From assembly GCA_021163745.1 (NCBI GenBank), contig JAGGTM010000014.1, positions 1-15,034 of the forward strand: a stretch of DNA of 15,034 nucleotides. The letters run 5' to 3'. Numbering within the stretch: position 1 is the first letter of the stretch; each line of letters opens with the position of its first letter. The translations under genes were made by a program, and so were the position numbers. This document shows positions 6,885 to 14,566 of the stretch, piece by piece. The notes under the pieces are model-generated. The model searched no databases. It was not told where the DNA came from and saw only the letters and a list, made by a program, of their open reading frames with translations. The stretch comes from a bacterium (GTDB lineage: Bacteria > Patescibacteriota > Minisyncoccia > Portnoybacterales > JAGGTM01).

Positions 6885-9467
6885 ATGAATCTAATTAAAA
6901 AAGCAGCAAAAGCGATATTTCTCCTTTTTTCCCTATTTCTATTTATAAGCATAGGGGTGTTTGCTTATTTCGCAAAGGATCTACCCGACCCAACCAAAAT
7001 CTCTCAAAGGGAAATAATACAATCCACAAAAATTTACGACAGAACGGGCGAAATACTCCTATACGAAATCCATGGAGGAGAAAAAAGAACAACTATTTCT
7101 ATAGACAAAATTCCTGATTATGTAAAGTATGCCACTATAGCAACAGAAGATAAAAACTTCTACCACCATATAGGAATAGATGTTAAGGCAATTTTGCGAG
7201 CCGCTCTGTCAAATTTAAAAGGAAAAAGAATTGCCCAAGGTGGATCTACCATTACTCAACAATTCATCAAAAACACCATCTTAACCCCAAAAAGAACATT
7301 TACCAGAAAAATAAAAGAAATAATTTTAGCGCTGGAGATGGAAAGAAAATATTCCAAAGACGAAATTTTGGGATTCTATCTAAATCAAATCTATTATGGT
7401 TCTAATTCTTATGGAATAGAATCTGCGGCAAGAACATTCTTCAATAAATCGGCATCTGAGCTTACCTTAGCAGAATCCGCTCTTTTGACTGCCCTACCAA
7501 AGGCTCCATCTTATTACTCTCCTTACGGAAGCCATCTGAAGGAATTAAAAAAAAGACAGGAATATATATTGGACAGAATGACAGAATTGGGATACATATC
7601 TCCTTCTCAGGCAAAAAAAGCAAAGGAAGAAAAACTAAAATTTGCTCCCGCAAATAAAGGAATCAAGGCGCCTCATTTTGTAATAGAAGTCACTCAACAC
7701 TTAGAAGAGAAATATGGAAAAGATTATATTCAAAAAGCAGGGCTTAAAGTTATAACTACGCTAGATTATGAACTCCAAACCTTGGCCGAGGAAATTATTT
7801 CAAAATATGCGTCTTTAAATGAAAAAAAATACGGAGCAACAAATGCAGCTCTGGTAGCTATGGACCCGAAAACAGGGCAAATATTAGCAATGGTTGGTTC
7901 AAAAGATTATTTTGATATTGAAAATCAAGGCAATTTTAATGTAGCAACTTCTCCATTTAGGCAACCTGGCTCGTCTTTTAAACCCTTCGCTTACGCAGAA
8001 TTTTTTAAAAAAGGCTATCCCCCTTCCACAATTCTATTTGATTTAAAAACAAACTTTGGAAAATACAAAAACAAAGATTACATACCTAAAAATTATGATA
8101 ATAAATTCAGGGGGCCAATTAGCGTAAGAGAAGCATTGGCGCAATCTATAAACGTTCCTTCGGTAAAAGTCCTCTATCTGGCAGGAATAAGAGATACTAT
8201 TAAATTAGCAAAAAAAATGGGAATTACCACTTTAAACGACCCTAAAAGATATGGGCTTTCTTTAGTCTTAGGAGGTGGAGAGGTAAGGCTTATAGATGAA
8301 GTAGCTGCCTATTCTGTATTTGCCCAAGAAGGAATAAAACATCCAATAAGTTACATTCTAAAAACAGAAGATTCTAAGGGTAATATATTGGAAAAATATG
8401 AAAATGTCTCAAAAAGAGTACTACCTTCTAGTGTGGCTAAAATAATAAATGATATTTTATCCGACGAAAATGCAAGAGCTCCTGTATTCGGACACCAATC
8501 CAAACTATGCCTCCCAATACCACCACCTCCTAATGCTACATCTTCCCCACCCTGTAGACCTGCGGGGGCTAAAACTGGAACAACTCAAGATTATGCCGAT
8601 GGTTGGACTATTGGATATACGCCATCTCTGGTAGTGGGAATATGGGCAGGAAATAATGATTTTAGAAAGAAAATGAAAAATGGAGCAGGAATTTATGTAG
8701 CCGCTCCTATATGGAATGAATTTATGACGCGCGCCTATACATTAAAGTCGAAAACAAAAAGCGAGAAATTAAAAGACAATGAATTTGTTTTACCAAAACA
8801 AATAGAATACTTTAACCCCCCAGAATCAATATATGTATCTACTACCACTGATAAAGCCCTTACAGAGAAAGAATCAAGTGGACAATTTAAGCCTATGCTA
8901 AACGGAGAATTCATATGGAAGAAAAAAATTAAAATTGATAAAATCTCAGGTAAATTAGCCACAAAATTTACACCTCCGGAACTAATAGAAGAAAAGACCT
9001 ATACCCAAAAACCACACTGTATACTCTATTATGTAGATAAAAACAACCCATTAGGAGAAATGCCTCAGTACCCTGAAAAAGATCCCCAGTTTTTAAACTG
9101 GGAAAAACCAGTATTAGAATGGGCAAAATCCCTTAACATTAAATATGAGTCCCCTCCCTCAGAATACGATGATATCCATATTCCAGAAAATAAACCCAAA
9201 ATAGAAATTATTTATCCTTCTGAAAATCAAACTTTCTCTTTGAAACAAAAAATTAATATCAAAGTAAAATGCAACGCTCCATTAGGAATAAAACAATTGG
9301 ATTTCTTTTTTGATGATAAATTTATAAACGCTGACACTAGCTTCCCTTATCAAGTCTCATTCAAAATACCCGAATCCACAAAGAGAGGAATTCATTTTAT
9401 AAAAATAAAAGCATATGATAAAGTTTTAAACAGAAATGAGAGAAAAATAAAAATAGAAGTAAAATAA
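6885..9467 (+). CDS. Class A penicillin-binding protein (PBP1A-type, glycosyltransferase and transpeptidase)
   Basis: This bifunctional peptidoglycan synthase has 860 residues. A membrane anchor (about 8-30) is followed by a GT51 glycosyltransferase domain with TEDKNFYHHIGID (catalytic E88), GGSTITQQ (119-126) and RKIKEIILALEMERKYSKDEIL. The transpeptidase domain has all three active-site motifs: SSFK (363-366, nucleophile S363), SIN (421-423) and KTGT (563-566). A C-terminal part from about residue 765 looks like an immunoglobulin-like beta domain (KIEIIYPSENQTF onward). Odd feature: a proline-rich insert with two cysteines (about 541-559, PIPPPPN and SSPPC) sits just before KTGT, in unusually C-rich DNA. 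The gene acts at the outer face of the cytoplasmic membrane. Its start is set by the short leader after TATAAT. Very secure family call. Confidence 0.96.
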   Translation: MNLIKKAAKAIFLLFSLFLFISIGVFAYFAKDLPDPTKISQREIIQSTKIYDRTGEILLYEIHGGEKRTTISIDKIPDYVKYATIATEDKNFYHHIGIDVKAILRAALSNLKGKRIAQGGSTITQQFIKNTILTPKRTFTRKIKEIILALEMERKYSKDEILGFYLNQIYYGSNSYGIESAARTFFNKSASELTLAESALLTALPKAPSYYSPYGSHLKELKKRQEYILDRMTELGYISPSQAKKAKEEKLKFAPANKGIKAPHFVIEVTQHLEEKYGKDYIQKAGLKVITTLDYELQTLAEEIISKYASLNEKKYGATNAALVAMDPKTGQILAMVGSKDYFDIENQGNFNVATSPFRQPGSSFKPFAYAEFFKKGYPPSTILFDLKTNFGKYKNKDYIPKNYDNKFRGPISVREALAQSINVPSVKVLYLAGIRDTIKLAKKMGITTLNDPKRYGLSLVLGGGEVRLIDEVAAYSVFAQEGIKHPISYILKTEDSKGNILEKYENVSKRVLPSSVAKIINDILSDENARAPVFGHQSKLCLPIPPPPNATSSPPCRPAGAKTGTTQDYADGWTIGYTPSLVVGIWAGNNDFRKKMKNGAGIYVAAPIWNEFMTRAYTLKSKTKSEKLKDNEFVLPKQIEYFNPPESIYVSTTTDKALTEKESSGQFKPMLNGEFIWKKKIKIDKISGKLATKFTPPELIEEKTYTQKPHCILYYVDKNNPLGEMPQYPEKDPQFLNWEKPVLEWAKSLNIKYESPPSEYDDIHIPENKPKIEIIYPSENQTFSLKQKINIKVKCNAPLGIKQLDFFFDDKFINADTSFPYQVSFKIPESTKRGIHFIKIKAYDKVLNRNERKIKIEVK

Positions 9468-9560
9468 AATGTTAAAAAAATAACCACAAAATTTCTATTT
9501 TTCTTTGCGTTATGATACATAACCGGTATTAAAAAATTCAATAAGTCTTTTACAAATAAA

Positions 9561-9585
9561 AACTGCTTGACAAAAACCAGCAGTT
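9561..9585 (-). terminator. Possible intrinsic terminator of the DciA-dnaN-dnaA direction
   Basis: AACTGCT (9561-9567) pairs with AGCAGTT (9579-9585) over an 11-base loop. On the minus strand the stem is followed by TTTTATTTG. It lies 27 bases after the stop of the DciA-like gene. The stem is short, so strength is uncertain. The remaining bases between 9468 and 9612 show nothing else recognisable. Confidence 0.45.
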
Positions 9586-9612
9586 AAAGACATCTTATTT
9601 AAATTATGCCTG

Positions 9613-9906
9613 CTATTTTGTATCTTTAACAACAAACTTTATCTTTTTTATTTTATCTTTTCCAAGACAAGAATTAATGCTTTCAATTATATGCCTCTGA
9701 TTTAAATGAATCTCATTTGCTAAAGAATGACTACCACATTGAATAATTAAATCTCCGTTTTTAAAATTTAAAACCTTTATATTTTTAGAGTATATCTCTT
9801 TCATTTTCTCTTCCGCTAATTTACAAATTTTTATTCTGTCTATACCATTTTTTATTCTTAATTTATTTACAGTAGAAGGTAAAATATCTTTTATTGGAAT
9901 CCACAT
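9613..9906 (-). CDS. DciA/DUF721-like protein
   Basis: The 97-residue product begins MWIPIKDILPSTVNKL and contains the DUF721 core: a basic helix (about 20-35), the strand KVLNFKNGDLIIQC, SHSLANEIHLNQRHIIESIN and a final strand KIKKIKFVV. DciA is the ancestral bacterial helicase-loading factor that helps place replicative helicase DnaB at the origin, and the neighbourhood with dnaN and dnaA supports that role. The product is short, and only the KH-like core is present. An upstream in-frame ATG (10050) exists, but the extra 48 residues are translations of hairpin repeats (SLLWSG twice), so I use 9906. No Shine-Dalgarno is clear. The family call rests on sequence pattern plus context; divergence is high. 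Confidence 0.78.
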   Translation of the reverse strand: MWIPIKDILPSTVNKLRIKNGIDRIKICKLAEEKMKEIYSKNIKVLNFKNGDLIIQCGSHSLANEIHLNQRHIIESINSCLGKDKIKKIKFVVKDTK

Positions 9907-9930
9907 AAAAATATCCCGAACCTCAAAAGT

Positions 9931-10030
9931 CCCGCTCCAAAGGAGCGAGGCTCGCCCAGTAAAACTGGGCGGCCCGCTCCAAAGGAGCGAGGCTCGTCCA
10001 GCCCTACTTTTGTTCCAAGGGTAGGGCTGG
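9931..10030. repeat. Tandem GC-rich hairpin repeats upstream of the DciA-like gene
   Basis: A 29-base unit (CCCGCTCCAAAGGAGCGAGG, then CTCGYCCAG) occurs at 9931-9959 and 9973-10001 with one difference, a period of 42. Each unit holds the hairpin CGCTCC-AAA-GGAGCG. Between and after them are GCCCAGT-AAA-ACTGGGC (9954-9970) and a larger stem pairing CCAGCCCTAC (9998-10007) with GTAGGGCTGG (10021-10030). This series of stems is markedly GC-rich in an AT-rich setting, like REP-type extragenic elements. Confidence 0.8.
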
Positions 10031-10078
10031 GCGGCAAATCTCAAATCCAAATCTCAAATCTCAAAACAAATTTAAACT

Positions 10079-10321
10079 CAAAGCGCAAAACGCAAAGTTA
10101 CAGCGTAAAGCTTAAAGCGAATAAAAATTCAAAATCCTAATTTCTAAATTCTAAACAAATTCAAAATTCAAATGTTTGAAATTCAAAACTTTAATTTCTT
10201 AATTTTGTTTTGAATTTTGAATTTTGGTCATCTGAATTTGTTTAGGATTTAGGATTTTGAATTTTGAATTTAAATAAATTAGCTTTGCGCTTTAAGTTGT
10301 AGTTTTGAGTTTTGCGCTTTG
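10079..10321. repeat. 243-base imperfect inverted repeat of CAAAATTCAAAATCC/GCGCAAA motifs
   Basis: The arms are built from short repeated words and pair in matching order around a centre near 10198. Perfect segments are CAAAGCGCAAAAC (10079-10091) with 10309-10321, CTTAAAGCG (10111-10119) with 10288-10296, AATTCAAAATCCTAA (10126-10140) with 10249-10263, CTAAACAAATTCA (10151-10163) with 10233-10245, and AAATTCAAAAC (10179-10189) with 10207-10217. No coding potential or clear promoter is seen. It fills the gap between dnaN and the DciA-like gene, with a CAAATCTC-rich stretch at 10035-10060 joining it to the hairpin block. Confidence 0.8.
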
Positions 10322-10341
10322 CGCTTTGAGCTTTATACAGA

Positions 10342-11448
10342 TTACGCCTTAATAGGCATCACTATATATTTATAACTCTCATCTCCAACCGAAGTGATCA
10401 ACGTCTTTCCTGCTTCTTTTCCAATAGAAATTATCACCTTATCTGAAAAAATATTATTCAATCCATCTAATAAATATCTATAATTAAAGGATATTTTAAT
10501 TGGTTTCCCTTGGATTTTTGCCGGTAAACTGGATTTATGACTACCTACATCTGCATCTTCAGAAGATAATTCAACTAATGATTTAGAAGGTAAAATACTT
10601 AATTTAACCTCATTTGCTTTTCCTGAGAAAAAACTTGCTAATTTTATATTATTTATTAACTCTTGTTTGTTTGTAATTACCTGTGCTTGAAATTCTTTGG
10701 GGATAATTTGTGTATAATCAGGGAACTTTCCTTCTATTAATCTAGATATAATCTGTACATTGTTTAAATTAAATAAAACCTGGTTTTGGTTTAAAACTAA
10801 CTCAACGTTTCCTATATCATCATCTTGTAAAATTCTTATCAATTCTACGACAGTTCTTTTAGGTATAATAATTTCATTCTCGTTTATTGATGCAATATCT
10901 ACATCATTAATAATTTTCTCTGCTAATCTAAAACTATCTGTAGCCGCTGTTTTAATTGATTCTTTTTCAAATTTCATATAAATTCCGGAAATCTCTGGTC
11001 TAGATTCAGAAATGGCAGTTATTTCTACTATCTGAGATAAACCTGTTCTTAAAATATCTTTATTTATTTTTAAAATTGGCTCACTTTTAATTTTTGGAAT
11101 AATAGGAAATTCTTCCGAAGAAAATCCTTTTATTTGAGATTTGTAATTTTCACATTTTATCATTAATTTATTATCTTTAGTTTTTAATTGAACTTTTTTA
11201 TTTGGTAAATTATTTATAAAACTAGTCAATACTTTAGCAGGAATTGCAATAGCGCCTTGTTTTATTATTTTTCCAGATATTTCACAGTTAATACCTATTT
11301 CTAAATCAGTAGAACAAAGTTTTATTGAGGACTTTTCAACAGAAATTAAAATATTGTTCAAGATAGGTAAAGTTAAATTTTTTCCGATAATTCTTTCGGT
11401 TATATTCAATCCTTTTTTTAAATTTTCTTGTAAACAAATTATCTCCAT
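10342..11448 (-). CDS. dnaN: DnaN, DNA polymerase III beta sliding clamp
   Basis: The 368-residue protein shows the three-domain beta-clamp layout: N-terminal MEIICLQENLKKGLNITERI with LPILNNILI, the domain 1 end CENYKSQIKGFSSEEFPIIP, domain 2 SEIPEISGIYM-like sequence (SESRPEISGIYMKFE), AATDSFRLAEK, and the canonical C-terminus YKYIVMPIKA. It forms the ring that tethers polymerase III and other partners to DNA. Length is normal. It lies downstream of dnaA on the same strand with a 154-base gap, the common dnaA-dnaN order. The gap contains two near-DnaA-box sequences that could link dnaN expression to DnaA. A repeat-rich region follows its stop. Confidence 0.97.
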   Translation of the reverse strand: MEIICLQENLKKGLNITERIIGKNLTLPILNNILISVEKSSIKLCSTDLEIGINCEISGKIIKQGAIAIPAKVLTSFINNLPNKKVQLKTKDNKLMIKCENYKSQIKGFSSEEFPIIPKIKSEPILKINKDILRTGLSQIVEITAISESRPEISGIYMKFEKESIKTAATDSFRLAEKIINDVDIASINENEIIIPKRTVVELIRILQDDDIGNVELVLNQNQVLFNLNNVQIISRLIEGKFPDYTQIIPKEFQAQVITNKQELINNIKLASFFSGKANEVKLSILPSKSLVELSSEDADVGSHKSSLPAKIQGKPIKISFNYRYLLDGLNNIFSDKVIISIGKEAGKTLITSVGDESYKYIVMPIKA

Positions 11449-11503
11449 AATAATTAATAATATTAAATTTATATATTTATAATTGTTATTAGTTTACTAA
11501 TTT

Positions 11504-11565
11504 AGTGGAAAACTTAATTTTATTAAGGATTAAAAACAAATAATTGGTTAATAATATGTGGATTA
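11504..11565. promoter_or_regulatory. Two near-consensus DnaA boxes between dnaA and dnaN
   Basis: Minus-strand TTTTCCACT (11504-11512) and TAATCCACA (11557-11565) each differ by one base from TTWTNCACA. The surrounding 154-base gap (11449-11602) is very AT-rich with no other clear element. They could be weak DnaA sites or chance. Confidence 0.4.
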
Positions 11566-11602
11566 AAAATGGAATTTTTGTTTATCTTTTAAGCGTAGGA
11601 AT

Positions 11603-12952
11603 TTATTGATATATTCTTTCTTTGATTAAATTAATTTCTTGTTGTAAATTATTATCGTCTTGAATTTGTTTTGAAATTTTTTCACAAGCATAAATAACAG
11701 TAGTGTGATCTCTGTTCCCAAGTTTTTCACCAATAAAAGGATAAGATGCTTTTAGTTCTTCTCTTATTAAATACATTGCTACCTGCCTTGGATGAACTAA
11801 TTCTTTTTTTCTACATTTATTTATTAAATCGTTTATGTCTATATCATAAAACTCTGCTACACAATTTAGTATTTTTTTAAAATTAGTAAAGGTTTTTGGC
11901 TTTGAAATAATATTAGAAAGAATTTTTTTTGCGTAAGATAATGATAATTCTTTTCCATTTAATTGATGGGAAACAATTAATCTATTTAGCGCCCCTTCTA
12001 ATTCTCTTATGTTTTTTGATATGTTAGAGGCAATATAATGTAAAATATCTTCCGATATTTCAAAATTTTTTTCCTTTGTTTTTGCTTTTAAAATAGCAAT
12101 TCTTGTTTCTAGATCCGGTGAACTTATATCAGCAATCATTCCCCCTTCAAATCTTGACCTTAAACGATCTGCTAATGTGGAAATTGCCTTAGGTGGTCTA
12201 TCTGCGCTTATTATTATTTGTTTATTTTGTTGATGTAAAGTGTTAAATGTATGAAAAAATTCTTCCTGAGTTTTTTCTTTACCTGCAATAAAATGAATAT
12301 CATCCACAATCAATATATCTACTTTTCTGTATTTAGTTTTAAAACTTTCCATGCCCTTTTTGGATAAAGCATCGACTAATTCTGATGTATATTTTTCTGA
12401 GCTTAAATACTTAATTTTTTTAGATGGGTATTTTCTCTTTATTTCATTTCCAATTGCTTGTAAAAGATGAGTTTTTCCTAGTCCTACTCCTCCATATACA
12501 AATAAAGGATTATATAATTTTCCAAGATGTTTTGTTACTGCTATTCCTGCTGCTTGGGCTAATTCATTAAATGATCCTACCACAAAATTATCGAATCTAT
12601 ATTTAGGATTTAGATTTGTTTCTGGGTCAATGTGAAATTCCTCGAACTCAAGCTGTTCTTCTTTTATTGCTTCTTTTTCTTGGGTTTTTTCTGTTTTTTG
12701 AAAAAAATTACCTCCTATTGCGAATTGAATTTCTTTTACATCTGGAGATAGATTTTTTAATGTTTTTAAAATTAAATTATAGTATTTATTTTGAAGCCAC
12801 TCTTTATTGAATCCGTTAGGAACATTTATTATGGCTATTCCTTCTTTTTTGTTTTTTAATTCTGTATTTTTAAACCAAGTAATAAAATTTGGCTTGGACA
12901 CACAAAGCTCTATTTCTCCTAATGCTGTTTTCCAAAGCTGCTTAAGGGTCAC
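11603..12952 (-). CDS. dnaA: DnaA, chromosomal replication initiator
   Basis: DnaA binds DnaA boxes, oligomerises with ATP and opens the origin. The 449-residue protein has all four domains. Domain I begins MTLKQLWKTALGEIEL, and a charged linker spans about 85-110. The AAA+ core carries Walker A GGVGLGKT (154-161), Walker B ILIVDDIH (213-220) and the arginine-finger region DRLRSRFEGG (262-271). The DNA-binding domain IV has HPRQVAMYL (387-395) and GNRDHTTV (412-419). The start is a GTG at 12952. An ATG two bases upstream reads ATG-TGA, and an in-frame TAA lies 15 bases before the GTG, so no longer start is possible. The sequence just before the GTG resembles that before ruvC. DnaA boxes upstream suggest autoregulation. 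Confidence 0.97.
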   Translation of the reverse strand: MTLKQLWKTALGEIELCVSKPNFITWFKNTELKNKKEGIAIINVPNGFNKEWLQNKYYNLILKTLKNLSPDVKEIQFAIGGNFFQKTEKTQEKEAIKEEQLEFEEFHIDPETNLNPKYRFDNFVVGSFNELAQAAGIAVTKHLGKLYNPLFVYGGVGLGKTHLLQAIGNEIKRKYPSKKIKYLSSEKYTSELVDALSKKGMESFKTKYRKVDILIVDDIHFIAGKEKTQEEFFHTFNTLHQQNKQIIISADRPPKAISTLADRLRSRFEGGMIADISSPDLETRIAILKAKTKEKNFEISEDILHYIASNISKNIRELEGALNRLIVSHQLNGKELSLSYAKKILSNIISKPKTFTNFKKILNCVAEFYDIDINDLINKCRKKELVHPRQVAMYLIREELKASYPFIGEKLGNRDHTTVIYACEKISKQIQDDNNLQQEINLIKERIYQ

Positions 12953-13032
12953 ATTTTTGCTAATTTAGCACTAATACTCGCGAATTTTTATTAAGACAGA
13001 TTCGCGCTGTATTCGCGCAAATTAGCAATATT
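12953..13032. repeat. TTCGCG / AATTAG repeat copies upstream of dnaA
   Basis: Copies related to the yebC-ruvC array occur here: GCTAATTTAGCACTAAT (12959-12975), ATTCGCG at 13000-13006, and ATTCGCGCAAATTAGC (13011-13026). Read in the dnaA direction, 12985 back to 12953 matches the 35 bases before ruvC closely. Its function, if any, is unknown. Confidence 0.7.
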
Positions 13033-13130
13033 ATTATCTCATATTCTTATTATATACTAATTCTATTATATACCAAAATCTGCATAAATAAAATACTTAT
13101 TCACAGATTGTGTATAACTTGTGAATATAA
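13023..13130. other. Putative oriC: AT-rich unwinding region plus three DnaA boxes
   Basis: TTATTCACA (13097-13105) and TGTGTATAA (13109-13117, reverse orientation of TTATACACA) match TTWTNCACA exactly. TGTGAATAT (13120-13128, reverse of ATATTCACA) has one mismatch. Their starts are 12 and 11 bases apart, about one helical turn. An almost pure A/T stretch (13023-13096) borders the cluster on the dnaA side. Strand base bias reverses around here. Fewer boxes than in many bacteria, so other boxes may lie outside. Confidence 0.78.
13049..13070 (-). promoter_or_regulatory. Candidate dnaA -10 boxes
   Basis: The minus strand reads TATAAT twice (13065-13070 and 13049-13054) within the AT-rich part of the origin region, about 100-115 bases before the dnaA GTG. 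No good -35 partner is visible, and AT-richness alone could create these. Confidence 0.35.
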
Positions 13131-13146
13131 TGAGGAAATATTGTTC

Positions 13147-13175
13147 TTGACAAGGTTTTTGGTTTGTGTTATTTT
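13147..13175 (+). promoter_or_regulatory. Strong sigma-70-type promoter for the SPFH-like operon
   Basis: TTGACA (13147-13152), a 17-base spacer and TATTTT (13170-13175) form a near-consensus promoter just beyond the DnaA boxes. It would give a leader of about 40 bases. A G-run (13209-13214), 7 bases before the ATG at 13222, can serve as Shine-Dalgarno. Confidence 0.75.
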
Positions 13176-13221
13176 TATGGTGGATCTTTAGAAATTAAAT
13201 AAAAAAAAGGGGGGCGATAAG

Positions 13222-14553
13222 ATGAAAAAAGAGGAGAAAGTTATTATAGGGATTAGTATTGGGATTGCTATAGGAGTAATGGTTGTTGGTATTATTAGTT
13301 TACCAGAGACACCTTTTGGTATTCTTAAAACTGCTTATATTTTAGTTTGTCTTTTGTTTATAGGAAGTTTATTTTCTCTCTGTGCTAGACGGGTTAAAGA
13401 AGGATTTATAGCTATGATTATTGATACATTTAGAGGTCGATTAAAAGATAAGTACCTTAATGAAGGATTGCGTTTTATTTGGCCATGGCAGAAGTTAGAT
13501 GCAACTAGTGTAAGTGTTCATATATTAGAGGTGAAAATCAAGGAGATTCAAACAGTTATTGGTGCTGCTTTAGAAAAAGTTGAGGGAGTAGTGGTTTGGC
13601 GTCCGGATTTAGGGAATTTATTTAAGTACTTTGAGATTGGGGAAAAAGCGGCTGAAAAGACTATTACTGCGAGATTTGCTGATTTTTTAGCAGGGATTGT
13701 AGGAACTATGGATGTAAACGAATGTATTCGGTATTATGAGTCGCTTCATAAAGGATTAGAAAGCGAGTTAAAAAATCCACCTGAATTAAGCTTAAAGAAT
13801 CACCTTTCTTTTACTAAAAAGAGGTTAGATGAAATAAAAAAGAGAATCGATGTATTGGAAGAACAAATTAAAGCAAGAGAGAAAGAAGGTGATGAAAAAA
13901 AAGTTAAAGAACTTCAGGAGGAAAAGAATGAACTTTTAGAAACGCAGTTAAGGATAGAAGGTTATAAAAAACAGAAAGAAGATAGTTTTAAAAACTTTAT
14001 AAGATCTTGTTTAGGGGTTGAGAAGGAGAGGAATATAGAAAAACACAAACAGCTTAGAATGAAGCAGAATAGAGTTATTAGAAATATTAATCTTTTTAAA
14101 GAAGAATTAAAAGAAATTCTTGATCCAGATTTCATGAGTGAGTTGGATGCTCTGATTAATGCACGAAAAACAAATATAGAAACTGAAAATATTACAGAAG
14201 TTGCCTCTGATAGATCAGAATTGGAAGAAGATTATGCTATAGAAATTATTGGAATTGACCTATTCCCTATAAAACTAGATGAGGAAACTGCAAAAGAAAG
14301 GGCAAAAAGGACTTGGAATTTATTTAGACGATTAGCAGCTCAGGTTGATTGGAGGACCACTGCAGAATTGGTTAGAGCTCTTAAAGATAAATTCCCAGAT
14401 ATTCCAGATGAGCGAGCTTTAGAGTTTATTTATGTTAACAAAGGGGTTATTAAGCGGACAATAGACACCAAAGAACAAAAAATAGATGTACCTGCTGTGG
14501 GTAAAATTTTAGATAAAACACCCGAGATTATTAAAGTAATTAAAAGTAAGTAG
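13222..14553 (+). CDS. SPFH/band-7-like membrane protein with coiled-coil insert
   Basis: The 443-residue protein starts with two membrane helices (about 7-26 and 34-55). A band-7-like beginning follows: RRVKEGFIAMIIDTFRGRL, then GLRFIWPWQ (82-90), the usual position of the 'Gxxxi.PW' pattern. VVVWRPDLGNLFKYFEIGEKAAEK and FADFLAGIVGTMDVNECI (about 123-169) resemble the SPFH core. A long charged coiled coil (about 196-300) is inserted, after which AIEIIGIDLFPIKL (339-352) looks like the closing SPFH strand. The tail has the conserved-looking RALKDKFPDIPDERAL. SPFH proteins assemble into membrane scaffolds or cages and often regulate proteases. The gene has a strong promoter and Shine-Dalgarno, unlike most left-hand genes. 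The SPFH call is by pattern only; the precise subfamily is not recognised. Confidence 0.68.
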   Translation: MKKEEKVIIGISIGIAIGVMVVGIISLPETPFGILKTAYILVCLLFIGSLFSLCARRVKEGFIAMIIDTFRGRLKDKYLNEGLRFIWPWQKLDATSVSVHILEVKIKEIQTVIGAALEKVEGVVVWRPDLGNLFKYFEIGEKAAEKTITARFADFLAGIVGTMDVNECIRYYESLHKGLESELKNPPELSLKNHLSFTKKRLDEIKKRIDVLEEQIKAREKEGDEKKVKELQEEKNELLETQLRIEGYKKQKEDSFKNFIRSCLGVEKERNIEKHKQLRMKQNRVIRNINLFKEELKEILDPDFMSELDALINARKTNIETENITEVASDRSELEEDYAIEIIGIDLFPIKLDEETAKERAKRTWNLFRRLAAQVDWRTTAELVRALKDKFPDIPDERALEFIYVNKGVIKRTIDTKEQKIDVPAVGKILDKTPEIIKVIKSK

Positions 14554-14566
14554 GAGGTGATAGAGA

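Noticed and set aside
9931..10001. Possible CRISPR array
   Set aside because: Only two copies with a 13-base gap that itself forms a hairpin; no spacer-sized variable segments and no cas genes.
9907..10050. N-terminal extension of the DciA-like frame to an ATG at 10050
   Set aside because: The extra 48 residues are a translation of the GC-rich tandem hairpins (SLLWSG appears twice), with no family similarity; the conserved part starts at 9906.
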